Source: Hemicordylus capensis (lineage: Eukaryota > Chordata > Lepidosauria > Squamata > Cordylidae). From it: a DNA stretch of 64,000 bases. Position numbers and translations under genes: made by a program. The DNA lies in assembly GCF_027244095.1 (NCBI RefSeq), contig NC_069665.1, positions 4,094,501-4,158,500 on the forward strand. The letters run 5' to 3'. Below the pieces are notes generated by a model. That model made no database searches. It had not been told where the DNA came from and was given only the letters and a program-made list of their open reading frames with translations. Shown piece after piece: positions 32,726 to 43,424 of this stretch (position 1 is the first letter of the stretch; each line of letters opens with the position of its first letter).

Positions 32726-33551
32726 ATCCTTTCCCCCCAGGGAAGTCTCACAGCCTCATTCTCCCTTCAACACTGTGGAGAACAAGGAAGGATGAACTGC
32801 TGACTGTGCAACGTGCCAATTAGCTCCGGATATCAGGGTTTTCAGTGTTCCCTAAGGAGGCAGTGGGGCAGGGAATACCAACCTTGAAGATGTGAACCTG
32901 TGGCTTGATATATTGTTCTATAGCTAAGATTTTTGTAAACCACTTTCGGAGGTTCACCTGGAAGCAGTGAATAAATGCAAAAACATAAAATAAAATAGAA
33001 TGAAATAAAATAAAACCAGTTTGGTGACAAGGCACTTTAAGGAATGCTGCCCCCTCCCCCCATATGAGGCTCCTTGCCCATGACGCTCCTCAGAGGAGAC
33101 CCTTTGACATGCTCCTTTGCTTTCTGAGATTCGCTTGAGAGGGCCACGTGAGACAGCACCACTTTTTCTGCGACAGCACCCACCATATGGAACTCCCTGC
33201 CACAGGATGCAAGCTTAGTTCACTCTGAGCATTCGGTTTGGGAAATGGTGTCTGTTTCCACAGCTCTTGCTGGGGGTAATGAGAAGTGTGGGCTCCTTCC
33301 ACCAGGCTCCAAACCTCTCCCTCTCCCCATCTTCCTCTCCACACACCCCACCTCCGCACCAATCTTTCTCAACGTCATCTGCTACGGCCACCATCTATCC
33401 ACTCAGGGACAGAAGCTCAAAATCATTTGAGAAAACCCAGTAGCTTGGTGAAGTCAGTGTGAGGATGGAACAAGCAGACAGAGACAAAAATGAGTGGGAC
33501 CAAAAAGAAAGCACCTGGTTGACATCCAATAAGTAGAATAAATGGGTGATG

Positions 33552-34003
33552 TAGATGTATTTCATTTGCTATTGATGGTTTCATGAGCAGATACAGACAA
33601 TGTGCATCTGGTAGCCCCTCCTGGGACCCAGCCCAGGAGAATCGCTTCCCCACCTCCTCTCTTGGCTGCTTGACCCTCTTCGAGTGATATCAGCCTCTTC
33701 TCTGCCTCTGCTCAAGCTCTCCTGGCTTCTCCACTGGGTGGGTTTGATCTTCTTCCTTCTGCGCTCTCACCCACCGCAGCAACCTCCACGATCTCCCTGG
33801 CCCCCCTTTTTACCCCACTGGCCCAGACCCTCTCCTGGCTTATTGGTATAAATGTCCCCTCAGGCCCCAATCCATTGGCATCTCTGGAGGGAATTTCTCT
33901 CCTGAGGCGGGGTCTCCGGCATGGCAGGGATTCCTTAGATGTATTTAATTTGCTATTGATGGTTGCATGAGCAGATACAGACAATGTGCATCTGGTAGCC
34001 CCT
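33552..34003 (+). repeat. 68-bp direct repeats framing a ~315-bp promoter-like segment
   Basis: TAGATGTATTT(C/A)ATTTGCTATTG ... GGTAGCCCCTC occurs at 33,552-33,620 and again at 33,936-34,003 with about three differences. The segment between is C-rich and has TATA-like TTGGTATAAATG. The equivalents are at about 54,929 and 55,326. It could be the trace of an insertion with a long duplicated flank, a gene-conversion duplication, or a decayed element; I cannot decide. Confidence 0.5.
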
Positions 34004-34006
34004 CAA

Positions 34007-34224
34007 CAGCCCCTGGTGGCGCAGTGGTAAAACTGCTGCCCTGTAACCAGAAGGTTACAAGTTCGATCCTGACCAGGGGCTCAAGGTTGACTCGGCCTTC
34101 CATCCTTCCGAGGTCGGTAAAATGAGTACCCAGAATGTTGGGGGGCAAAATGCTAAATCATTGTAAATCGCTTAGAGAGCTTCCAGCTATAGAGCGGTAT
34201 ATAAATGTAAGTGCTATTGCTATA
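34007..34224 (+). repeat. Sauria SINE
   Basis: The tRNA-derived head has an A box (GTGGCGCAGTGG) and a B box (GGTTACAAGTTCGATCC). The conserved body follows (TTCCATCCTTCCGAGGTCGGTAAAATGAGTACCCAG, TAAATCGCTTAGAGAG), then the tail (AGAGCGGTATATAAATGTAAGTGCTATTGCTAT). It appears full length and little diverged. It is a marker of squamates. Confidence 0.9.
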
Positions 34225-35229
34225 GTGCTATCCATTGGACACCTCTGAGTGCAAACGCTTCAGGACCTTGGCTAGCCCCAAACATGGTCCTAGAAGAGCT
34301 GGTTATTACAGCAACATAAGGGGAGCGCTTCTGAATGCTGCCCAGATAGAGTGGATTGGCCCCTCCTCTCCCCTGTGGATAGCTCCGTTGCTTGAAGGGA
34401 CCTTGCCCAGTTTTCTCAGTGCTAGTTCTTGTGGGGCTGGGGACCTCGAATGGGGCTGACCAATCCTCTGGGGAATCGCCTGAGTCCGAGAGTGAAGGAA
34501 GGGCTGTATCCTTGGGTCTTGGTGGGGGCTTCTGGCTCTGGTTGTCCTGCTGTGGGAGTCCTGGCAGAGACTGGTCACCGGAGGTCTGGGTTGTAGGGAC
34601 CCCCCACCCTGGCTCATCATCCCCTGAACTCTCCACCTCTTCCCCCCATGGGGGAGAACCCCCCATCCAGGGCATGACAGTTTCTTTCTCTCTCTCTTTT
34701 TTGTAAAATAGATTGGATTGGTTTTCAGAATGCAAAGAGTAAAAAGTAAGGGGAAAGAAAATAAGAATAGTATAAAATCAAAAGAATAGTCTGCATCTCC
34801 AAACTTACTATATACTTATTATCCACGAATAAAATACCATCTTATCATCATAGTTATCTGATCTGACCAAATGTCCTTTCTAAGTAAAGTCCAAAGGAAA
34901 AGGTATGATAACGGAAAAGTGGCAACCCTGTCAATTCTGAGCATCAAATTTAACCTGAATCTCTCTGGCTTCTATATCGTGTGGGTGTCCAGCATATTTT
35001 CTACCAAAAAGTTTTGAATGATTGCTTCAAGGCAAACTGAGGGCGGGGGGTGGGGGGAGTAGATAAAGGGAAGCAGTGGAGTAAAGTAATCTGAAATTAA
35101 ATGCAGTTGTTCTCTGGTCAATTTAATTAAAGAATTAAAAAAAGACTACCACAAATGTACAAGAGCTTTGTTTAGAAGCCAATCCAATTAGTTGGCTAGT
35201 TAATCACTGATGGCCTCATCCATAGGGAT
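34225..35229. other. no confident gene; proline-rich minus frame of uncertain origin
   Basis: A 171-codon minus-strand frame (34,220-34,735) is rich in Pro and acidic residues (ESSGDDEPGW) and resembles no family that I can name. Its copy at 55,610-56,065 is nearly identical because the whole region is duplicated. Bases 34,740-35,230 are AT-rich without motifs. It may belong to a transposon. Confidence 0.3.
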
Positions 35230-35329
35230 GAGTGCTAACTGGTGCTATCCAATGAACTGAAAAGGAGAGCTCCATCCAGAGGCCAGGACCCTGGCAGCTG
35301 CAGAGCAACGTGGCTTGTCCCCAGCCCCC

Positions 35330-37940
35330 CAAAGACACAGAGACATAGTTTGGGTGAAAAGGGCCACACCTTTATTCACCAATAACAATAATAACCGATA
35401 ATAACCCTTAATAACCCATAATACCAATGTGACCAGCCTAATTCTAACTCAAACCCCCAACGCAGAACGGAGTAGGCGAAAAAACTCCCAACAGTGGCCA
35501 ATGCGTTGAGAGCCAAAAATTCCTACTCGGCCCCAGAAGGGCGACCAGTCACTAGACCCGCTCTGCTCCAGGGAAGGGAGGGAGGGGGATGCTCGGCCCA
35601 AACGGAAGAGCTGGGGCAGGGAAATAGTAATAATAATAAGAGAGAGACCAGCCCGCCCGCCCAAATCATTTCCCCCCAAGCGAACCACAATGACATCAGG
35701 CCCAGGGAACCTAGCTCAATCATCCCAAATGGCAGGGAGCAACTGGCTCCATAACATGCCCCTCCTACCCAACCAAGAAACGGAAGCACGCTTCCCAAAA
35801 CCCAACTGGGCGCCCCAATGGGAGGAGCTGGCCCTCTTGAAGGCCCCAAAGACCGACGAATGGCCGCAAACCAGGACCCGAACAGGAGCCGCCGATCCGC
35901 CAGCACCTGCCAAGAAAACAAAAGGTCAGAGTGGGCACTGCCACCTTCCATTCAGCACACGTAGCGCCACACCACCGAGGACTTCCATCGCCCTCTCCTT
36001 TGAACGACGTCCTCTCTCAGCCCCATGCGAGCAGCCGTGGTGGCAGCCCCAATCCGTAAGGAGTGCAGTGTAAGTCCCTCCAAGGGAACCCCGGCCAAAG
36101 TCAAGGCCCTTTGTGTAACTGCCAGGAACTGATACTGAGTGAGGGGTTTGCCTTGTCCTCGTGCCCAAAAAGGCAGCCCTCCGGAAAGGGCCCAAGATCC
36201 AGGTAACGCCGCAAGGCTTGCGTTTCGCGGCTTCATGCTCCTTACACGACTCTCCCTCCTTATGCTTGACTGCCGGTTCCCGAAAGAAAAGGCTAAATAT
36301 AGCCACATATTCGCCCTTGAGGATCTTCTCCCGGGTAGCCGGGAGCAGATGGTCACCCAAGGGCAGACCCATAGCACCATGGGGGGAAGGCAAAATTCCC
36401 ATGGGGTAAAACCCAGAGGTCCCCCCTGCACCTGAGATTGCTGTCGGCGGAGTTGCAGAGCCGCCCCCTCCAGGGGCCAAAGCCGGCCTGTTACCCAGCC
36501 ACACCTGCTCTGCCGCCCCTTGGAGCCCTGCAGTGATCACCGGAAAACCCAACGGAGGACCCATGCCCCAAGGCTGTGTGTAAGGTGCCCCAAATGGGGC
36601 AGGTCCCCATCCACCCATGGCAGGCATCGGCCAGGGTCCAGAGGGCCACTGGCCGGTGCCGCCGGGTGGCGTCGGTGCAATAGGCTCACCCGGGGACGGA
36701 GGCAAAGATGGATCCACAGGGGGTTGATCCAATGGCAGCTGGGATTCCGGAACCGCAGGAGAAGGCATCGCAGGAACAGGAACGCCAGGCACTGGCAACA
36801 CAGGATCAGCCGGCTCTGCAGGCAGCACTGGGCCGGGCGGGCCCTCGCCCTTTTCAAGAGCTCCTAACCTGTCAGAGAGAGATTTTCGTAACTGTGTTCC
36901 AGCAGCACCACGCGTGCGTCGAGGAACTTCCTTCGGCGCTCCAGACGGGCCAGCCCCCTTGATTCCAACAGAATGGAAGCCTTGGCCTTCTCCAGAGCTT
37001 CCATTCTGTTGATCAGGCCCCTAATTAGAACCATCTCCTCATCATCCTCATCAGAGGAAGAAGCTGGAGGTGCAGGCCGCTTGGCCCCCTGATAGGCTGA
37101 CCACCGGTTTTCTCCTTGGCTTTTCTAGGCATGTGGGCGAATTGCAGGGGCCCAGAATCACCAACCCCCAATGCCACCAAAAACAACCCCGAAAACCCCA
37201 CGGGCAAAAGAACACGACGGGCGTGGAGAGAAGAGCGCCCAGAGAGCCACTCGCTGCCCTCCTGAGAGACCCCCACTCCGACCCCCCAAAGAAGCCAACG
37301 GAAGAGAAGAAGGTCACAAAAAATGCCAGTAACCCCAAGGCCAACCAACACCCCCACCCAAACGCAGGGAGCGGCAGGGCCCCAAATAAGTGCCACCAAT
37401 CAGAGCAACCACCAGTCCCGCCCAGTTAGGCTGCCCAATACGCCCCAGGCCAGGAAGGCCCAACCCGGACAAACCAAAGGCCCCAAGCCCCGAAGATGCC
37501 GCCCCGGGGCCGATGCCGCCGCACTCCAGCCGCAGGCCGATGCCCCCTCAGGCCGCTAAAATGACCGCCGATGTCCGGGGAAGCCGCCGCTCGGCAGGTC
37601 GATGCTACCCACCCAAATACACCACTCTTCCGATCCTCGGGCACAGCCCGCCCCCCGCCCGCTCCGGTTCAGGCCAAGAAAAAGGTCTATGGAAGAGCTC
37701 CTTCCTCCACGGATGCTCAGCCCAAACTGAAGAGCTGGGGGGGGGGGGACCCAGCAAGGGCCCAAGCCCCGGCCCCCAAACTGAACGGGCCAATCAGGTC
37801 CCTTTGGGGCCTCCTGCGGAGCCTGGCTGGGACAAACTCCCTCCCCTCCGCAGGAGGCCAAGGGGAGGGGCATCCCGTGTGGCTTGCTTCTCTTTCTTGG
37901 GGGCAGCTTGTCTGGCTCTTCGCAAAAGGACCTAAGCAAA
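35330..37940 (-). mobile_element. Ngaro-type (DIRS order) retrotransposon fossil, copy 1
   Basis: This is a fossil of a tyrosine-recombinase retrotransposon of the Ngaro group, read on the minus strand. Parts, in transcription order: a gag-like region with a predicted coiled coil (about 36,850-37,124), a Pro-rich linker, a tyrosine-recombinase domain (motif HSLRIGAATTAA ... GRWKSSVVWRY, about 35,950-36,250) and an SGNH-hydrolase-like region (CGHSSVF and LGGNDLG motifs, about 35,660-35,910). The SGNH domain after the recombinase is characteristic of Ngaro elements. AATAAA on the minus strand near 35,371 would suit the 3' end. GATGCTC(G/A)GCCCAAAC recurs at 35,588 and 37,710, possibly part of the split direct repeats. 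It is broken, with several breaks. It predates the segmental duplication. Confidence 0.65.
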
Positions 37941-38243
37941 ATACAAAAGAAAGAAATATTCTGATCAATGAAGATGCAGAACTCTAGCCTTAACCTCTAT
38001 ACCTCAACCCAATCTGTACTAATGTTAAAACAACATCATTTTAAAATTATCAACACCAGAAGACAACACGTAAAATGTTAAGATTTACCGATTTTAAAAA
38101 TGAAGTGATATAACTTGCGATCATATGGGAGGGGGGAAGCTGTAATATACAGGGTGAAGACGGGCCCGTCAGAGTTCTCCCCAGCAGGCCGTCTCCAGTC
38201 CTGCTGCTTAGGAGGACACCCAGCGAGAGATGAGACTTGCCTC
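37941..38243. other. 3' flank of the C2orf78-like gene
   Basis: AT-rich DNA between the Ngaro fossil and the stop codon of the gene. It presumably holds the 3'UTR; no clear AATAAA in the minus orientation was found close to the stop, so the poly(A) site is not placed. Confidence 0.35.
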
Positions 38244-39730
38244 TCAGTGGCGCCAGGGGTAGCCATACTGAAGGGAGATGTCCATTTCCTCCTCCCGCTC
38301 CACGAAATACTGCCTCCGGCCGGCTGATGTCCACTGAGCCGCCTCTTCCCTCGCTCTTTGAGCCCGCCGCCGCATCAGCTCCCGGACGGGCCGTTGCTCC
38401 TCCGTCATGGGCCGGGAGACTTCCAGGTGGGCCGGGGGCGTCCTCCAAGGGATGAACGTGTCCCCCTTAAACTCCTGCTCTGCTGTCGTGCGCTGGGGAC
38501 CAGGTGGAAGGACCGGATGCTCCGTGGAGGCTTGGTGGGCAGGGAGGACGGGTCGGTGGGTTGGTGTGGGACCCCAAGGCTGTGGCTGTGGTTGAGGGGC
38601 CGGCGGGGGCTGGCCAAAGGTCCTCCCAGCAAGACTGTGCATCCGCAAGCTATTTGCCTGCGCCAGGGAGGAGGGCCGGAGCATGAAGGGACGGGATCCC
38701 GGCGGCCTCCACACTGGCGTTGATTGTGGGTGGGCCAGGGAGCTAGGGGGGAGGTTGGCCATCGGCATGGCTGCTGGCCTGGCCATGGAGCTGGGCGGTG
38801 CCTTCCCCGCTGGTCTGCTTGGCAGGGCTGCCAAAGGCCTTGGTGGTGGCTCGGCTGTGCTTCCCGATGGTGGCCTTCCCATGGACATCGCTGGTGTCTT
38901 TTGGGGCACGCTCTGCCCGGGATGTCCCTCTGCACTCTTGGATTTTGCCGGGGGGCCCAGGGCATGGAATACCTGCACGGAGTCCCGCATCATTCTGGCC
39001 AGGCTGCTCCTCGGAGTCGGGGGCACAGCCTGGGCGGATCCACTGGACTCTGCCCCCACTTTCTGCCTCTTGGTGTCCCCAGCTTCGGCTTCAGGTGGTA
39101 GCAGCCGTGCTTTCCCCCTTCCTGGCAGGACCTGAGGCATTCTCAGCAGCTTCTGGCCTGGCATGCTACCTGCTGGTTTGGTGGGCTGATGGGGTTGGAC
39201 GGCCAGCTCCAGATGGCAAGTGGGGATCTTCTGTGCGGTTCTCCCTTCCTTCTGCTCCAGGGGTGCTTTGGCCGTCTCTCCAGATCTCGCCTCCCCCTCA
39301 GCCTTTGGGCTTCCCCGTGGCACCTTGGGTGCTGGCACGCTCTCTGCCCCTGCTGCCCTTGCCCTCTTTCTGTTGTTCTCTGCTGGGAGTTTCCTGCCCA
39401 CCAACTCCCCATATGTACGGTCCTTGGTCTTTTTGGGCGCCAAGGAGATGGGCGGCAAAAAGTCAAAGAGCTGCACCCTTGGCTTGGTACATTGGGTGCC
39501 CTTGTCTCCTGGGGCTACCAGGTGGGAAGCCGTTCCCTTTGCGAGCACTTTGGTGGGCTCTGGTGGAGGAGGCGGGAAGAGGAATTCCGGAAGCAACTCC
39601 TGCTTGGGAACAAGGAGCTTCTTCCGATTTGGAAGCTGGATCTCCCCAGTGGGCGGGGCTGTTCCTCCCTTGGCCAGGCCTCGACCCTGCAGCTGCGGAG
39701 GAGATGGTGGGTGGCGCTCCTGGGTCCCTG
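38244..39730 (-). CDS. C2orf78: C2orf78-like copy 1, exon 4 (large terminal coding exon)
   Basis: This exon encodes about 495 residues from GTQERHPPSPPQ to the C-terminal QYGYPWRH and a TGA at 38,246-38,244. It carries a basic/Lys-Arg cluster (about a third of the way in), the MMRDSVQVFHALG motif, a stretch of Pro/Ala-rich repeats (LPSRPAGK, SSMARPAAMPMANLPPSSLAHPQ) and the conserved end: MTEEQRPVRELMRRRAQRAR, a charged helix, then QYFVEREEEMDISLQYGYPW. The frame extends upstream across the acceptor for 46 codons without a stop, but the consensus acceptor and phase match to exon 3 place the start at 39,730. Opposite-strand frames of up to 414 codons are shadows caused by the GC-rich composition. 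Confidence 0.75.
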
Positions 39731-42700
39731 CTAGAAAGGAAGAAGAGAAGTCAGTTTTTTGGGAAAAGACAGAGCAAGTCTGTAACTTCATCTGGCTCAT
39801 TCTTTGTGGGCAGCTTTCCCCCATCCCAAGGCACAGATGCTGAGGGAGTGGCATTCCCCCCCAACCCACATCAGACCTCCACTCTTCAACTCTTGTTCAA
39901 GCACAAGGTTCTCGAAGGGCTGGTGGGGCCAGTCACGGGACTGTCCTTCCCCCCCAATGGTGCACACCCACCTCTGTGTGGTCCCAACTCTGGGATCTTC
40001 ATTCTTCGTGCAGCACCGGTGCTGAAGCCTTCTGCCTTCTGAGTTGCAGGCTCCTTGATTTGGATGGCCAGTGTCTGCTCAGTGGCAGGAATCAAGACTG
40101 AAAGAGAAGGACGGAGGATGACCAGGGGATAGGTCAGGATCTGATCCAGAGCCAGCCCTGCCGTGTGGTAAGGGGAGGTGGTGGATGTCAGTCCTGAGGG
40201 AGGGCGAGGGAAGGTGGCAGGGCTGACTCCTTAGGGGGCTCGAGCAGTCACGGATGGGTGGGCTAAGGGGTGAGGGCAGCAGGAATTCTCATCCGAAGAC
40301 AGCTTTCAAACATTGCACATCAGGGCAGACATTGAGTCATCCAGTGATCAGCTCTTGCACATTTCCCAAAACTCTGGGCTGTGTTTCAGAATGCATGCTC
40401 TGTTCCTATGGCCAGGCCTGGAAAGGTGCCCCCCTGTGTGGAGTGGGAGCAGATGGCGTACTCTAGAAATGCAGCCCCATGGCTACAGGGATGAGGGGCA
40501 GTGGTGAGAGAGCTGTCTATGGGGAGAATTGTTGGCCCTCTTGGCAAAGAGCCGGGGAATGCTTCTTGATCTTCTTCCTCCCTGGAGAAGATCAGGGCTC
40601 CGAAGAATATATTGCGAAGACCATGGCCTCAGGAGAAGGATTGCGCCTGACACGTGGGAAGGACACAGGGAGCCCTAGGCGGCAGGACGCCCCTTTCCCA
40701 GCATCAGCACTCACCTCTGGACGCACGGCGAATGTCCGTCGGCTTGCCGCTCCTGGGCTGATCCGGTGGGGCTGGGCGGAACCCCCCAGCGGCAGCGGTG
40801 GTGCTGCTGCCTTCTGATTGCAGCCGGTGGGCCAGCAGGACCAGATTCCTCTTGCGCGCCGGGTCCGCCCTGGCCGGCTGGGCCAGAGATGTTCTTGCAG
40901 CAGGAGGGATGGGGGCAAGCTGGGCCAGAGATGTTGTCTCCGCAGGAGGGATGGGGGCAAGCGTGGCATGTCTGTAGCCAGGAGCCTCCCTCACCCTATG
41001 CAAGAATGGTGGGAACTCTTCCGGCTCTGGAGGTCGCAGCTGGCCAAAGGATGGATGGCCAAAGAATTGGGCCATGGGGCCCGCAGTGGGACGGCTGGGG
41101 GCCAGCGGCCCAAAGAAGGGTCCGGGGAGATGGTAGGGGGATGCCGCCGGTGAGCCAGGCCGCTGGTGCTCCCGTTGCGGCTTCCGCAGATCTCCCTCTG
41201 CTGGGTCTCTGTGGTCCCTGCTGTCCCTCCCTTCGATGGATTGAAGGGAGAGGTCAGAGACCGAGGACCACATGGAGGTGGAACCAATGGTCGCCGTCGG
41301 TGTCTCGAGGAAGCTGCTGGGCGAACCGCCTCCTTCCCCGGCCGAGCTCGCGCTCGTACAGGCAGAGCCAGCAGACGGCCTCTTTTCAGTCGACTCATCT
41401 GTAAGAAAAAGGAAGGGGGCACCTTGATTTCTGTCATTCCTACAACAGCCCTGCAAAGGAGGCCCAACTGATGCCTTGCTGATGGGAAGGGAAGAGGCAA
41501 CTACCCAGTTGCCCCGAGGCCTCCCTCTGAACCCATGGCTTCAGTCACTTGGAAGGAGGCACCCACCTCCCTGCTGGGACGCTCGGAGTATTGTCCCACT
41601 CTTCAGGTGAGGAAGCCCAACAACCCTGATGTGGAGAACTAGCGGCACTCATGCCCCGCTCCGCCTCTTCGTCCTGGAGGACTTCCAGAGGGGCTCCTGC
41701 ATCTCATTGAGTTTGAGCAGGCCAGATGAGGTGGATGATGTGCATGCAGCCGCCACAGTCAGGGCACTTGTCTCTCCCCTGCTATGGTCTGCAACAGCAA
41801 AGAGTCGCTCTCCAAGGTCTGGGGTTCCCCCAACTGCTCAACATTGGCCCTCCTGTCGATGTAGGCCTACAGCTCCCATCATCCCTGGCTGTTGGCCGCT
41901 GTGGCTGGCTGGGGATTATGGGGGTTGTAGTCCAAAAAGAGCTGGGGAGCCAAAGCTGAGCAGGCCTGCTTTAAGCGAAGATGCTAAGAACTTTGCCTGG
42001 GACCTGGGGGATGCAGAGCACAGAGAAATCTGCTCCCCTCTGAGCACTCTTGGTTCCAGGAGGCCAGAGAATGTTGTGGTTCGAATCGGATTCCAGAGTG
42101 AGAGGCAGTTAGCCTGAGCTGAAGGGGCAGCCCTGGGAGGAAAGAGGCCCCCCCAGGCGAACCGGGGAGGAAATTAAGCAGAACCAGTGAAAGAACCCCT
42201 TTGCACCCATTCTGCCTATGGAAAGCCTCTCCCAAGCAGGAGTCGATTCTTTTGGATACTCAGCACCGTCCTGGACACTAGTTCAAACACACCCCTATTA
42301 CATTCCCCTTCATTAGGATTCTGATTAGGACTGACAAGAAACGTAATTCATTCACTAATGACTCTGAATAATTTTCATCTTCCTTTTTCAACCCTGATGT
42401 CCTTTCTGTTCTGCATGAATTATTGCATCATGAATTAACCCTTACCCCAGTTTCTCCCCCACCCCACCTTTCTGATTCTAGTTCTAGGTCCACTTTCTCC
42501 ATTAAGCCTTGGAGATTCACCCCTTCTGTGCCCTTCATATGTCACATAAGCACCATGGCAGATGTTTTCCTGTGGGGCCATTGCAAGAAGCTCTTTGAAA
42601 AGCCTGCAGTCACTCAAGCAGGGACTGATTTTGTGGGTCTTTTCAGCAGAAAGAGCCCCCTCCCTGTTAGAGTTAGAGGGCACTCCGCTCCTCTTTCTGA

Positions 42701-43279
42701 ATGGAAATGGAGTACTTCAAACAGGCCTTGCTGTAGCCTCCCTTTCAATGACCATTGCCTCCCTCAAACAGGGATTCCCAGATGTTGTTGACTACAATGC
42801 CCAGAATCCCTAGCCGAAAGCCATTGCAGCTGGGGATGCTGGGAGTTGCAGTGAACAACATCTGGGCATCCCTGTTTGAGGAAAGACTGCCCCCTACCTC
42901 CTCTGTTATGCATGGTCACCCCTACTGGCAAAATCTAGATTGTTGACTTCCTTGCCTCTTACGACTTTGGAAGGGGCCATCGATGATTCCAGATAAGAAT
43001 GAACTATATAAGAAGGCTGGGGAAAGGGGATAACCTCTTTGGACAGAAGGTAGAACAAACTGGAAAGGGAAGGTGTGGTATAAAGTCAGATAAAGGAAAG
43101 CAAGGGAAATGTGACCCAAGAGCAGACACAGGGCACAATCCATCCAAATGAATTGCCACCGAGTCCCTCCTTTATTCTACCAAGAAAACCACATGGCTTT
43201 GTGGTCTCCAGGAATCGACACCAACTCACAACCTTCCCTTTCTTTTTCCTCCTGGATGGCACCATTTCCTACCTGCCAT
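38244..43279 (-). CDS. C2orf78: C2orf78-like protein (DUF4629 family), copy 1, four-exon gene model
   Basis: The model has exon 1 (43,279-43,273: ATG GCA G), exon 2 (41,398-40,715), exon 3 (40,097-39,972) and exon 4 (39,730-38,244). Donors read GCAG|GTAGGA, AGAG|GTGAGT and AGAG|GTGGGT; acceptors read CTTACAG, CTTTCAG and TTTCTAG. All three introns are phase 1 and the joined length is 2,304 bases, which is 768 codons including the stop. The 767-residue protein is Pro-, Ser- and Ala-rich, with no signal peptide or membrane segment. From memory, SVQVFHALG in the middle and the C-terminus (EEQRP, QYFVEREEEMDI, QYGYPW) match vertebrate C2orf78, a poorly characterised, fast-evolving protein reported mainly from testis. 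Its molecular function is unknown to me. Exon 1 is the least certain part; it is supported by phase and by a conserved promoter block just upstream. Confidence 0.7.
39972..40097 (-). CDS. C2orf78: C2orf78-like copy 1, exon 3 (126 bp, symmetric phase 1-1)
   Basis: It is bounded by the acceptor CTCTTTCAG|TCTTGA and the donor ACAGAG|GTGGGTG. It encodes LIPATEQTLAIQIKEP, then a Lys/Gly-rich end RRMKIPELGPHR. At 126 bases and phase 1 on both sides it could be skipped without a frame change. Confidence 0.65.
40715..41398 (-). CDS. C2orf78: C2orf78-like copy 1, exon 2 (684 bp)
   Basis: The acceptor TTTTTCTTACAG|ATGAGTC and donor CCAGAG|GTGAGTG bound a Ser-, Pro- and Ala-rich block (DESTEKRPSAGSA ... 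GRDSRDHRD ... SPYHLPGPFFGPL ... IPPAETTSLAQLAPIPPAARTSLAQPA). A 15-16-residue unit (APIPPA..TSLAQ) is repeated in tandem near its end. The pseudogene block at 6,690-7,008 matches the first half. An ATG at the exon edge is out of frame, so the start codon must lie upstream. Confidence 0.7.
41399..43272 (-). other. intron 1 of the C2orf78-like gene with inserted repeats
   Basis: Large parts align with the pseudogene flank at 7,010-8,960, so this intron is shared ancestral sequence. Fold-back MITE copies at 41,866-41,952 and 42,768-42,872 (arms AACAGGGATTCCCAGATGTTGTT / AACAACATCTGGGCATCCCTGTT) and a truncated SINE at 43,168-43,240 are later additions. The plus-strand frames here (such as 41,629-42,117) show no family match. 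Confidence 0.45.
43168..43240. repeat. truncated tRNA-SINE insertion, absent from the 8.9-kb paralogous site
   Basis: TTCTACCAAGAAAACCACATGGCTTTGTGGTCTCCAGGAATCGACACCAAC matches the end of the squamate SINE seen at 25,086. The pseudogene flank (about 8,895-8,910) joins CCACTGA directly to CTCCTCCTGGATGG without it. Confidence 0.55.
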
Positions 43280-43424
43280 GATGACTGTCAACGTCTAAAG
43301 AAGTCCACTGGACAACTAAAACAACAACAAGGACAAGAAGATGATCTCTCTGGCGAGAGCAGACCAGGCAATCTCTCCAGTCAGAGGAGCCTGCTGTCCG
43401 TACTCCTAAACCACTGGAAAGTCG

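Noticed and set aside
34007-34085. tRNA gene
   Set aside because: A and B boxes are present but the cloverleaf is not complete and the Sauria SINE body follows.
34220-34735. Pro-rich 171-codon frame as a host gene
   Set aside because: No motif, splice support or independent conservation; it lies between a SINE and a retrotransposon fossil.
38798-40042. 414-codon plus-strand frame opposite the C2orf78-like gene (also at 60,183-61,427)
   Set aside because: It is rich in Trp, Leu, Cys and Pro with no motif, and lies antisense to a frame with splice-site and motif support. It is a shadow of GC-rich coding DNA.
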